A stretch of 52,959 nt of DNA from Lysobacterales bacterium (GTDB lineage: Bacteria; Pseudomonadota; Gammaproteobacteria; Xanthomonadales; SZUA-36): NCBI GenBank assembly GCA_013042835.1, contig JABDPJ010000278.1, forward strand, positions 1-52,959. Reading direction: 5' to 3'. The notes under the pieces were generated by a model. It had not been told where the DNA came from. It searched no databases and saw only the letters and a program-made list of their open reading frames with translations. Below, piece after piece: positions 45,560 through 52,959 of this stretch; within the stretch, counting starts at the first letter, position 1, and each line of letters opens with the position of its first letter. Both the position numbers and the translations under genes were made by a program.

Positions 45560-46564
45560 ATGAGCCCGTCCGGCACGGACCATCTGGCCCGTTCACGGCG
45601 CAACCGGTTCACCGCTGTCCGCCTCAACCGTGAAGTGGAATTGCGTGATGATGCCAATTGGGTGGCCCGCATGTTGCGCAACCCGGACACCCGACTGGTG
45701 CCACTTTGGCGCAGTCGCAGCCTGCTGGAAAGGCATGCGGACGGCACGCTCGCCATATACCTGTCACCAGCTGAATTGGCCGAGCCGGATCGCATCCAGC
45801 CTCCCACATTGCTGGGCAGTGACGGCGAACGCGAGTACTTCGCCGTATCGGTGACGGACAGTCAGAAAGATTCAATCCTCGAATATCACCTGCAAGCGCG
45901 TTTTGCCGACCTGCGCAGGGCATCCATTGATATGGCTGCCAAGCATGCCGGTATCCTGGCCTATGCAAGGGCTTTGCACTACTGGCAGCACCGCCATGCA
46001 TTTTGCGGTGTATGCGGCGAGCCGAACCTGTTACGTTCAGCCGGTCACCGGATGGTATGCAGCAACGAGGAGTGCGCCCGGCAGTCATTTCCACGCATTG
46101 ACCCGGCCATCATCGTGCTGGTCACGCACAAGGATGCCTGCCTGCTGGGTCGTAACGCCAAGTGGCCTCCAGGACAATTCTCGACACTGGCCGGGTTCGT
46201 TGAGCCGGGCGAAAGCCTCGAAGATGCGGTCGTTCGCGAAGTCTATGAAGAGGTCAGGGTGCAGTTACATGAAATCCGGTATGTTTCGTCTCAGCCCTGG
46301 CCATTTCCGGCATCCGCCATGTGTGGTTTTTACGCCGAAGCCCTCGACATGAATAATGGTCTTAGCGAAGAGGTAGAAGAGGCACGATGGTTCACCGTGG
46401 AGTCTTTGAAGCAGGCGGTGCTCGGGGGTGAAGTGCGATTATCACCACCTGTTTCGATAGCCTTCAGGCTGCTGGCAGACTGGTTTCGAAACAACGGCGG
46501 CGGCGACCTCGAAGATCTGGTCCGCAAGCAGCGGGCAATGAATGTTACCGCGCCAACCTGTTAA
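45560..46564 (+). CDS. nudC: NADH pyrophosphatase / RNA deNADding enzyme NudC
   Basis: 334 residues from the ATG at 45560, 5 bp after erpA; the track start at 45524 lies inside erpA. Nudix enzyme that splits NAD(H) and removes NAD caps from RNA. Zinc ribbon: FCGVCGEPNLLRSAGHRMVCSNEECARQSFPRIDPA. NudC signature: SSQPWPFPASAMCGFYAEA. The Nudix box reads GFVEPGESLEDAVVREVYEEVRVQ; catalytic glutamates are kept, but the Gly near the end of the box is replaced by Arg. E. coli NudC is 257 residues, so the N-terminus is long. Confidence 0.92.
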   Translation: MSPSGTDHLARSRRNRFTAVRLNREVELRDDANWVARMLRNPDTRLVPLWRSRSLLERHADGTLAIYLSPAELAEPDRIQPPTLLGSDGEREYFAVSVTDSQKDSILEYHLQARFADLRRASIDMAAKHAGILAYARALHYWQHRHAFCGVCGEPNLLRSAGHRMVCSNEECARQSFPRIDPAIIVLVTHKDACLLGRNAKWPPGQFSTLAGFVEPGESLEDAVVREVYEEVRVQLHEIRYVSSQPWPFPASAMCGFYAEALDMNNGLSEEVEEARWFTVESLKQAVLGGEVRLSPPVSIAFRLLADWFRNNGGGDLEDLVRKQRAMNVTAPTC

Positions 46565-46621
46565 AATAGGTTCTGGCCTGTAAACCCTTAGCTGCAACAT
46601 GGAACGGAAGGCACCCTCACA

Positions 46622-47503
46622 ATGACCATTATCTCGATCCTGATCGCATTTGCACTTTGCCATTTTGTGCGTGATTTGCGCCATCTGCGCCGTTTTGAAT
46701 GGGTCAGCTGGTACACCGGCCGGTGCAATGACACGCTCAACAAGTTACCGGGCTGGGCAGGCGCGACGGGGTTCCTGGTTCTGATTGCCCTGCCGCTGGT
46801 CGCGGCTTACTTCCTTAACCAGTTGCTGTATGAACTCCTGGGGCATTTGGGTGAGTTCCTGCTGGCCATCGCCGTGCTGATCTATACCTTCGGGCCGCGA
46901 GACCTCGATATCGACGTCCGCAAGGTCATCCACGCAGAAGATGACGAACAGCAGACCGAAGCGCTGGAGGCCTTACTGGATGGTCCCGTGCCGCCGGATA
47001 AAACGGACTGCGAAAATGCCGCTATCAACGCGGTTTTCAGAAAGGCTCTGAAACGCTGGTTCGGAATTATTTTCTGGTTCGCCGTGCTTGGAATCTACGG
47101 CGCATTGCTCTACCGCCTGGCTGTCTGGTTATCCAGTGACGACTTCCAGCTAAATGATGAACAGAAGGACCTTTTTACCCGGTTGTGCAGAATTATGGAG
47201 TGGCCAGTCGCCCAGTTAATGACCCTGTCTCTCGCCATAGCCACGGATTTCGACTCGGTATACCGTGCATGGAAGAAATATCATGACGAGCGCGGGCGGG
47301 ATCTTTTCGAGGCCAACAACGAATTCATGCTGACCAGTGCGCGCACTATCGTCAAAACAGGTCACGCTGAAAACGACGGTTACGCTGACCAGTTGCAAGG
47401 GCCAATGGCCACCATCAAGCTTTCGATGGATCTGGTCTGGCGTTCCCTGGGTGTATGGGCAACGGTGCTGGCTATCTTGCTGTTGGTGAACGTGATCGCA
47501 TGA
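46622..47503 (+). CDS. ampE: AmpE-like inner-membrane protein
   Basis: 293 residues. Multispanning inner-membrane protein of the AmpE family, named for its place in the E. coli ampDE operon; its mechanism is unclear. The N-terminal HFVRDLRHLRRFEWVSWYTGRCNDTLNKLPGW, the YTFGPRDLDIDVRKVI segment after the first membrane helices, and the AAINAVFRKALKRWFGIIFWFAVLG segment are family-like. No ampD is adjacent. Overlaps the next gene by 4 bp. Confidence 0.8.
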   Translation: MTIISILIAFALCHFVRDLRHLRRFEWVSWYTGRCNDTLNKLPGWAGATGFLVLIALPLVAAYFLNQLLYELLGHLGEFLLAIAVLIYTFGPRDLDIDVRKVIHAEDDEQQTEALEALLDGPVPPDKTDCENAAINAVFRKALKRWFGIIFWFAVLGIYGALLYRLAVWLSSDDFQLNDEQKDLFTRLCRIMEWPVAQLMTLSLAIATDFDSVYRAWKKYHDERGRDLFEANNEFMLTSARTIVKTGHAENDGYADQLQGPMATIKLSMDLVWRSLGVWATVLAILLLVNVIA

Positions 47504-48423
47504 CCCGGCATCCGGTCCGGATGATTCCACGCCGGTTTTTGATCCTGTTTTTTGTCCTGCTGGTTATGCCGGCAACTCCCATGGTATTCGCCGATTTGAG
47601 CCTGCCGCAGGCAGACGGCGGCAGCCTGGCGCTTGCTGCGCCTGCAAAACGCATTATCACGCTGGCACCCAACCTCACCGAGCTGGTTTTTGCAGCAGGC
47701 GCCGGAGATCGCCTGGTCGCAGTTGTCGAATACAGTAATTACCCGCCGGAGGCCAGGCAAATTCCACGCATCGGCGATGCGTTCAGAGTCGACCTCGAGC
47801 GCATCGCAGAGCTTGAACCTGACCTGGTAATCGCCTGGAAATCGGGTAATCCCCAGGCTGCGCTGCAAAAGCTGACGCAATTGGACATCAGCGTCTGGCA
47901 AATTGAAATTACCCGGCCGCAGGAGATTCCAGCCGCAGTTGAAAACATCTCCCGGGCCGCCGGATCCGAAACCATCGGCCGGCCGGCCGCCAGGCAAATG
48001 CGCCAGCGGCTTGAAACCCTCAAACACCGGAACGCCGGCAAGACACCGGTGGACTATTTTTACCAGGTCGCAGCCAGGCCACTCTATACCGTCAGTGGTA
48101 ACCACATCATTAGCCGTAGCCTGGCAATATGCGGTGGTGTCAACGTTTTTTCAGGGCTGCCTGCCCTGGCGCCCCAGGTCACCGTTGAGTCGGTTATCGT
48201 TGCAAACCCTCAAACCATGATCGCACCGGACACCAAGGGCGAAACCCCGGCACTTGCAAGCTGGTCCGGCTGGCCAAGGCTGCAAGCGACGCAGAACAAC
48301 AATTTCATTTACCTCCCTGCAGATGAAATCAGCCAGGCCACACCGCGTTTGCTGGACAGCATGGAACTGGCCTGCGAGCTTCTGGACCGGGTGCGCGCCA
48401 GGAAATTCCGCGGTCGCGATTGA
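47500..48423 (+). CDS. BtuF-like periplasmic cobalamin/metal-chelate binding protein
   Basis: 307 residues from the ATG at 47500 (ATGA overlap with ampE). A signal peptide (RFLILFFVLLVMPATPMVFA) leads a helical-backbone metal receptor domain: RIITLAPNLTELVFAAGAGDRLVAVVEYSNYPPEARQIPRIGDAFRVDLERIAELEPDLVIAW and VPCGGVNVF-like segment (ICGGVNVFSGL). BtuF binds vitamin B12 for BtuCD, but no permease or ATPase is present, so the ligand is only inferred. Confidence 0.82.
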   Translation: MTRHPVRMIPRRFLILFFVLLVMPATPMVFADLSLPQADGGSLALAAPAKRIITLAPNLTELVFAAGAGDRLVAVVEYSNYPPEARQIPRIGDAFRVDLERIAELEPDLVIAWKSGNPQAALQKLTQLDISVWQIEITRPQEIPAAVENISRAAGSETIGRPAARQMRQRLETLKHRNAGKTPVDYFYQVAARPLYTVSGNHIISRSLAICGGVNVFSGLPALAPQVTVESVIVANPQTMIAPDTKGETPALASWSGWPRLQATQNNNFIYLPADEISQATPRLLDSMELACELLDRVRARKFRGRD

Positions 48424-48447
48424 CAAAGTTACATTGCGTGATGTCTT

Positions 48448-48470
48448 CCAGGCGCTCTCCTGGTACTTTT
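48448..48470 (+). terminator. Weak terminator-like hairpin after the btuF-like gene
   Basis: CCAGG-cgctct-CCTGG followed by TACTTTT, in the 53 bp between two convergent genes. Only a 5 bp stem, so uncertain. Confidence 0.35.
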
Positions 48471-48476
48471 ACCGGC

Positions 48477-48950
48477 CTAGATTCCCCCGCCGTTGAGGCG
48501 CCACTGGACAAAACCCAGGACCCAGCAGAACAGTAACCAGATGGCCACCGGCCCCACCAGGCGGGATGCCGCCGTTTTGACTGACCTGAAAGTCCTGATG
48601 ACGACCAGTACAACAAGCCACCAGGCAGCGAGAACGACCAGCGCCCAGCCCGGGCGGTGCATACCAAAAAAAACCCATGACCAACCGATACCGAGTAGCA
48701 ATTGCAGGACCCACCAGGCCAGGGCAACCCGGGCCAGGCCGCGCCTGGTATCCCAAACCATCCATGCAGCTACTGCCATCATTACATATGCCAACGCCCA
48801 CACCAAAGCCATGACCACGGCCGGTGGACTCCAGGGTGGTTGCCGCATCGCCTGGTACCACTCGCCCCCGGTGAACTGTCCACCAACTGCCGCTGCGATC
48901 ATCGCCAGTAGCAGAAACAGTGACAGGGAGGTCAGTCTGTGCATGGTCAA
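48477..48950 (-). CDS. tspO: TspO/MBR family tryptophan-rich protein
   Basis: 157 residues with five predicted membrane helices. Members bind porphyrins and are implicated in tetrapyrrole transport or degradation and stress sensing. Diagnostic pattern: EWYQAMRQPPWSPPAVVMALVWALAYVMMAVAAWMVWDTRRG and WWVLQLLLGIGWSWVFFG. Monocistronic; the possible link to HemW and the BtuF-like tetrapyrrole gene is speculative. Confidence 0.9.
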   Translation of the reverse strand: MTMHRLTSLSLFLLLAMIAAAVGGQFTGGEWYQAMRQPPWSPPAVVMALVWALAYVMMAVAAWMVWDTRRGLARVALAWWVLQLLLGIGWSWVFFGMHRPGWALVVLAAWWLVVLVVIRTFRSVKTAASRLVGPVAIWLLFCWVLGFVQWRLNGGGI

Positions 48951-49165
48951 GCCTTTCTATGCTCTGATCCAACCATGCTATCGCATAGCTACCTTGAGCA
49001 CCACGCTCTGACAGCGGCAAGCTTTTTCAGCGCTGTTTATCTGACCCGTAACATTGGTTTCTCCTATGGAAATGATTGCAAAAAACAATTTCAACTATCG
49101 TCAAAACAGGACTATGCTTGTATGTTCACAATTCCCTTTTCTGAAGAAAACAGGAGGACGTAACC
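48951..49165 (+). promoter_or_regulatory. Divergent tspO / rubrerythrin gap with putative promoter
   Basis: 215 bp. AGGAGG (49152-49157), a full Shine-Dalgarno match, lies eight bases before the rubrerythrin ATG. A weak promoter TTCAAC-17-TATGCT (49090-49118) could drive it. I looked for OxyR-type ATAG/CTAT spacing and did not find it. Confidence 0.35.
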
Positions 49166-49582
49166 ATGTCACTGAAAGGCAGCAAGACTGAACAGAATTT
49201 GAAGGACGCATTTGCCGGCGAATCTCAAGCCAACAGGCGTTATCTCTATTTCGCTCAAAAAGCAGACATTGAAGGTTATAACGACGTGGCTGCCGTGTTC
49301 CGCTCCACAGCAGAAGGGGAAACCGGTCACGCACACGGCCACCTCGAATATCTCGAAGAATCGGGTGATCCGGCAACCGGCCTGCCCATTGGCAGCACTG
49401 CGGACAATCTCCGTGCAGCGGTCGCGGGTGAAACCCATGAATACACGGACATGTACCCGGGAATGGCAAGCGCCGCGCGTGACGAGGGTTTTGACGAAAT
49501 TGCCGACTGGTTTGAAACACTGGGCAAGGCGGAACGCTCGCATGCCAATCGCTTCCAAAAAGCGCTCGACGAACTGGACTAA
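49166..49582 (+). CDS. Rubrerythrin (ferritin-like domain only)
   Basis: 138 residues. Diiron peroxide/oxygen-scavenging protein. Only the four-helix ferritin-like domain is present, with the diiron ligand motifs ([62 protein letters not shown]). The C-terminal rubredoxin domain of classical rubrerythrin is missing, so an external electron donor is needed; the adjacent iron-sulfur protein is the obvious candidate. Confidence 0.92.
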   Translation: MSLKGSKTEQNLKDAFAGESQANRRYLYFAQKADIEGYNDVAAVFRSTAEGETGHAHGHLEYLEESGDPATGLPIGSTADNLRAAVAGETHEYTDMYPGMASAARDEGFDEIADWFETLGKAERSHANRFQKALDELD

Positions 49583-49621
49583 ACCGACCAGCCGCAAAAG
49601 CCCCAAAATGATCTGAACCGG

Positions 49622-49646
49622 AAAGGGGCGTGTTTACGCCCCTTTT
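49622..49646 (+). terminator. Rho-independent terminator after rubrerythrin
   Basis: AAAGGGGCGT / ACGCCCCTTT stem followed by TTTTTT, 40 bp downstream of the rubrerythrin stop and 25 bp before the next start. It should make rubrerythrin message more abundant than the downstream genes. Confidence 0.85.
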
Positions 49647-49670
49647 TTGCATGCAACAGGGAGTCCGGTA

Positions 49671-51017
49671 ATGAACGAGTCAACCACCCCCAAGCGCGAA
49701 GGCAGTCTCGAGGCGCCGACACGCCACCCATTGAACTGGAAAGATTCTGAATTCTACGAAGAGGCACCGCTTTTCGAGGAACTCGAAAGGGTCTATGACA
49801 TATGCCACGGCTGCCGCCGCTGCGTTTCCCTGTGTGATGCGTTCCCCACGCTGTTTGATCTGGTGGATGAGTCTGAGACCTTCGAGCTTGATGGCGTTGA
49901 TAAAGACGACTACTGGAAAGTCGTTGATGAGTGCTATCTCTGCGATCTGTGCTACCAGGTCAAATGTCCTTACGTGCCGCCACATGAGTGGAATATTGAT
50001 TTCCCCCACCTGATGCTGCGCGCCAAGGCGATCCAGTTCAAAAAGGGTGAGAGAAAACTCAGTCACCGGCTGATCAGCAGTACGGACATGACAGGCAAAA
50101 TTGCCAGCATTCCGATCATTAACCAGACGGTCAATGCGGCCAAGGGTAATCCGGCCTTGCGTAAAGTGGCCTCGAAGATGCTAGATATTCATCCCGCGGC
50201 GGAACTGCCCGATTTCCACAGCAAAACGCTGCGCAAGCGCCACAAGAACCGCCAGCCCAACGGCATCAACGCTGTCGAGGCCGGGCCGACGCGTGGTCGC
50301 GCTGCGCTGTTCGCCACCTGTTACTGTAATTTCAACGCTCCGGGCATCGGTGATGATCTGATCGCCGTGTTTGAACATAACGGTATTCCCGTCAGGCTGA
50401 CAGACAAGGAGTCATGCTGCGGCATGCCCAAGCTGGAGCAGGGCGACCTGGAAACGGTGGATAAGCTGCGGCAGGAAAACATACCGCAACTGCTTGGCTT
50501 AATCGAGCGCGGCTGGGACATCGTCGCCGCAATTCCGTCCTGCGTATTGATGTTCAAACAGGAATTGCCATTGATGTTCCCTGACGACGCGGACGTGATG
50601 AAAGTCAAGGAGCATATTTTTGATCCGTTTGAATACCTCTTACACCGTCACAAGGCAGGCTTGTTGAAAACAGAGTTTCACGCCGGCCTGGGAACTGTTG
50701 CCTGGCATGTGCCGTGTCACCAGCGGGTTCAGAACATCGGGCCAAAAACCAGGCAGGTCCTGGAGCTGATCCAGGATACGAAAATCAATGCGATTGAGCG
50801 TTGCTCCGGCCATGACGGCACCTATGGTGTGCGTAATTCAAGCTATGCCAAGTCGCAGAAAATAGCCCGTCCGGTTATCAACCGTGTGAAGAAAATGGAA
50901 GCGGACTACCTCGTCTCTGATTGTCCGATGGCCGCCACGCAGATTGCCGCCGGCCTGGAACTGAAGCACGGCGAAACCAGCCCCTTGTCACTGCTCAGGA
51001 AAGCATACGGAGTTTGA
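49671..51017 (+). CDS. GlpC/HdrD-like CCG-domain iron-sulfur protein
   Basis: 448 residues from the ATG at 49671 with AGGGAG upstream. Two N-terminal 4Fe-4S motifs: CHGCRRCVSLC and CYLCDLCYQVKCP (x4 instead of x3 before the last Cys). Two cysteine-rich domains follow: the first has a CCG (ESCCGMPKLEQGD), the second has WHVPCHQRVQNIG but CSG in place of CCG (ERCSGHDGTYG). Family members pass electrons in GlpABC, heterodisulfide reductases and lactate oxidases. Its position between rubrerythrin and DUF3501 suggests it feeds electrons to rubrerythrin (inference). Confidence 0.87.
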   Translation: MNESTTPKREGSLEAPTRHPLNWKDSEFYEEAPLFEELERVYDICHGCRRCVSLCDAFPTLFDLVDESETFELDGVDKDDYWKVVDECYLCDLCYQVKCPYVPPHEWNIDFPHLMLRAKAIQFKKGERKLSHRLISSTDMTGKIASIPIINQTVNAAKGNPALRKVASKMLDIHPAAELPDFHSKTLRKRHKNRQPNGINAVEAGPTRGRAALFATCYCNFNAPGIGDDLIAVFEHNGIPVRLTDKESCCGMPKLEQGDLETVDKLRQENIPQLLGLIERGWDIVAAIPSCVLMFKQELPLMFPDDADVMKVKEHIFDPFEYLLHRHKAGLLKTEFHAGLGTVAWHVPCHQRVQNIGPKTRQVLELIQDTKINAIERCSGHDGTYGVRNSSYAKSQKIARPVINRVKKMEADYLVSDCPMAATQIAAGLELKHGETSPLSLLRKAYGV

Positions 51018-51019
51018 TT

Positions 51020-51607
51020 ATGACTCAACACCTATCACGTTCGGACCTGATGAGCCTCGAGCAGTATGCTGAGCAGCGCGACGAGTTCCGCCACCGGGTC
51101 ATTGCCCATAAGAAACACCGGCGCGTGGGTATCGGGCCCCACCTTTTCCTGTATTTTGAAGACCGGTTGACGATCCAGTACCAGGTACAGGAAATGCTGC
51201 GAATCGAAAGAATTTTCGAAGCCGACGGCATCCGGGAGGAACTGGATGCCTATAACCCCCTGATTCCCGACGGCAGTAACCTGAAAGCAACGGCAATGCT
51301 GGAATACCAGGCTGTTGACGAGCGCAAACGGCAACTCGCGCTGCTCAGGGGTATCGAAGACCTGGTGTGGGTGCGGGTTGATGAATTTGCCCCCGTCTAC
51401 GCCATTTCCAATGAAGACCTGGAGCGCAGCAATGAGGAAAAGACCTCCGCTGTACATTTCATGCGCTTTGAACTGGACGCAGATATGATTACCGCCTTGC
51501 GCAACGGCGCCGGGCTGACCATGGGTTCCAGCCATGAGTTCTATGCGCACCAGGCTCCGGTAGAAACTGCAACAAGGAATGCCCTGCTGGCCGATTTGAC
51601 GGCCTGA
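51020..51607 (+). CDS. DUF3501 family protein
   Basis: 195 residues from MTQHLSRSDLMSLEQYAEQR at 51020, two bases after the previous stop; the track ORF starts inside that gene. Function unknown. Soluble and acidic, with no membrane segment and no cysteines. Seen: FRHRVIAHKKHRRVGIGPHLFLYFEDRLTIQYQVQEMLRIERIFEADGIREELDAYNPLIPDGSNLKATAMLEY. I recall the family mostly with rubrerythrin and CCG iron-sulfur genes, as here. Confidence 0.85.
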   Translation: MTQHLSRSDLMSLEQYAEQRDEFRHRVIAHKKHRRVGIGPHLFLYFEDRLTIQYQVQEMLRIERIFEADGIREELDAYNPLIPDGSNLKATAMLEYQAVDERKRQLALLRGIEDLVWVRVDEFAPVYAISNEDLERSNEEKTSAVHFMRFELDADMITALRNGAGLTMGSSHEFYAHQAPVETATRNALLADLTA

Positions 51608-51741
51608 CCGGCGGCGCTCCAATACCCGGCCCGCCGGGATGGAGCAATGCAGGCACGGCGAGTAAAATACCATTCCAGCAAGGTGCGCGGCCCTGCGCAG
51701 GGCCATGCAAGTGACACTTTTCCGTAGAGAGGAACGCCCTT

Positions 51742-52902
51742 ATGCAACGCTTGATATTCGATGAAGACCATGACATGTTTCGCGACGGCGTGCGCCGTTT
51801 CATGCAGGCGGAAATTCAACCCCATATCGAAGCGTGGCGGGAAGCCGGCGGGTGTGACCCGGAGGCTTTTTTAAAAGCCGGCGAACAGGGCCTCCTGTGT
51901 ATGTGGGCCGATGAGAAGTATGGCGGCCTCGGCATCGAGGATTTCCGTTTTGAGCAGGTAGTCATCGAGGAAACAATCCGCCATGGTGACATTGGCCTGT
52001 TCCTGTCCCTGCACAGCCGCCTCGTCGCACCTTACCTGGGTCATTTGGGCAGCGAAGCCCTGCAAGAACGCCTGCTGCCAAAATGCATCAGCGGCGAGAC
52101 CATCCTTGGCATCGCGATGACCGAACCCGGCGCCGGCAGCGACCTGGCGGGCATGAAATCCCGCGCGGTACGCGATGGCGACGACTGGCTGCTGAGCGGC
52201 TCAAAGACCTATATTTCCAATGGTATCAACGGCGGCGCCTTCGTGGTTGCCGCCAGGACCGTGGCGGACAAACCGCATGGCATCGGCCTGTTTGTCGTCG
52301 AGAGCGACATGCCGGGATTCAGCCGCGGACGCAACCTGAAAAAGATGGGGCTCAAGACGCAGGACACCGCAGAGCTGTTTTTTGAAAATGTCCGCATACC
52401 CGCTGATAACGTGCTGGGTGATCCGGAAAGAGGCTTCTACAGCCTGATGCATTTTCTGGCCGAAGAGCGCCTGATCAGTGCCTGCCAGGAAGTCGCCCAT
52501 GCTCAGGTCGCCTTTGACCTGACAATGGACTATATCCTCGAACGCAAGGCATTTGGAAAGCCGATAGGCGCGTTTCAGAACAGCCGCTTCATGATGGCTG
52601 ATATGCGTACTTCGCTGGATGTACTGCAAACATTTATTGACCAGTGTGTCCTGTTGCACAACCGCGGAGAGCTCACCGCGGAACTGGCCGCCGAGGCCAA
52701 GTTATATGCCAGTGAACTGGAATCCAGGGTGATGGACAACTGTGTTCAGTTGCATGGTGGCGCCGGCTACATGGATGAATACCGTATCTCGCACATGTTC
52801 ACCGACGCTCGTGTTTCCCGCATTTACGCCGGCAGTTCTGAAATAATGAAAGAGATCATTGCCCGCAGCATCGGGCTGGATGAGCGCAAACTGAGCAGCT
52901 GA
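51742..52902 (+). CDS. Acyl-CoA dehydrogenase family protein
   Basis: 386 residues. FAD enzyme that oxidises acyl-CoA to enoyl-CoA, passing electrons to ETF. Motifs: IAMTEPGAGSDLAGMKSRAV, SGSKTYISNGINGGAFVVAART, KMGLKTQDTAELFFENVRIPADNVLG, ILERKAFGKPIGAFQNSRFMMADM, QLHGGAGYMDEYRISHMFTDARVSRIYAGSSEIMKEII. The usual catalytic Glu of the medium-chain enzymes (YEG) is Ala here (YAG). The Glu of AEERLISA is at the place used by long-chain and isovaleryl-CoA dehydrogenases, so those are the likelier relatives. Complete, with AGAGGAACG upstream. Confidence 0.94.
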   Translation: MQRLIFDEDHDMFRDGVRRFMQAEIQPHIEAWREAGGCDPEAFLKAGEQGLLCMWADEKYGGLGIEDFRFEQVVIEETIRHGDIGLFLSLHSRLVAPYLGHLGSEALQERLLPKCISGETILGIAMTEPGAGSDLAGMKSRAVRDGDDWLLSGSKTYISNGINGGAFVVAARTVADKPHGIGLFVVESDMPGFSRGRNLKKMGLKTQDTAELFFENVRIPADNVLGDPERGFYSLMHFLAEERLISACQEVAHAQVAFDLTMDYILERKAFGKPIGAFQNSRFMMADMRTSLDVLQTFIDQCVLLHNRGELTAELAAEAKLYASELESRVMDNCVQLHGGAGYMDEYRISHMFTDARVSRIYAGSSEIMKEIIARSIGLDERKLSS

Positions 52903-52906
52903 ACGC

Positions 52907-52955
52907 AAAAAAGGGGCCCAAAAAAGGGGCCGGGTACCTTTCGCAGGGTACCTTT
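52907..52955. repeat. Tandem short repeats at the right edge
   Basis: AAAAAAGGGGCC occurs twice (52907-52918, 52920-52931), followed by GGGTACCTTT twice (52932-52941, 52946-52955) separated by CGCA. It lies just after the acyl-CoA dehydrogenase stop. The KpnI-type palindrome GGTACC repeats. It could be the edge of a REP-like or mobile-element-associated repeat, but the window ends here. Confidence 0.6.
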
Positions 52956-52959
52956 AATT

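Noticed and set aside
49081-49130. OxyR-like site ahead of rubrerythrin
   Set aside because: The two CTAT motifs are 17 bp apart, not the spacing of the OxyR repeat.

Overview
This window looks like a chromosomal segment of a type IV pilus-bearing gammaproteobacterium. The evidence is the pilMNOPQ block divergent from ponA, the gene order yqgF-yqgE-tonB-gshB-pilG-pilI-pilJ-chpA, rsmE-bioA downstream of it (recalled as similar to Pseudomonas aeruginosa), and rpoZ-spoT-ridA-recG. Moderate-to-high GC, an IPTL-CTERM-type protein and a TolB/TPR membrane protein suggest an environmental, possibly marine or sediment lineage (for example Chromatiales or Woeseiales relatives). That placement is inference. 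No tRNA, rRNA, CRISPR array, prophage or intact insertion sequence was seen. Almost everything is housekeeping sequence, tightly packed.

Layout: 1-4.8 kb, minus strand, type IV pilus alignment and secretin genes pilM-N-O-P-Q (pilQ runs off the left edge). 5.1-8.2 kb, ponA and a degenerate nucleotidyltransferase-like protein. 8.2-12.5 kb, minus strand, gltA, rpmE2, hemW, rdgB, rph. 12.6-19.2 kb, plus strand, yicC, gmk, rpoZ, spoT, ridA, recG. 19.2-22.7 kb, minus-strand cluster of a PII protein, a 3-hydroxyisobutyrate dehydrogenase-family enzyme and a membrane TolB/TPR protein. 22.9-25.5 kb, comM and the IPTL-CTERM-like secreted protein. 25.7-27.7 kb, a DksA/TraR-like protein, an orphan LytTR regulator and a structured intergenic stretch ending in a strong terminator. 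27.7-30.7 kb, minus strand, gshB-tonB-yqgE-ruvX. 31-39.8 kb, a compact Pil-Chp chemosensory cluster (pilG, pilI, pilJ, chpA, chpC-like) without pilH, a CheR or a CheB. 39.8-41.9 kb, rsmE and bioA. 42-44.2 kb, histidinol-phosphatase-like, nudE, cysQ. 44.2-48.9 kb, a possible small RNA or attenuated leader, DUF6776, erpA, nudC, ampE, a btuF-like gene and tspO. 49.1-52.9 kb, rubrerythrin, a CCG iron-sulfur protein, DUF3501, an acyl-CoA dehydrogenase, and short repeats at the right edge.

Functional links: the pil genes at the left and the Pil-Chp genes at 31-39.8 kb probably build and steer the same twitching machine. rpoZ-spoT and the DksA-like protein bear on the stringent response. rdgB, nudE, nudC and cysQ clean up nucleotides. 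The most interesting under-described items are the rubrerythrin/Fe-S/DUF3501 trio, the promoter-dyad-terminator unit at 44.25-44.40 kb, the ncRNA-like gap at 27.3-27.7 kb, the nucleotidyltransferase-like protein after ponA, the PII-dehydrogenase-TolB/TPR cluster, and the IPTL-CTERM variant.
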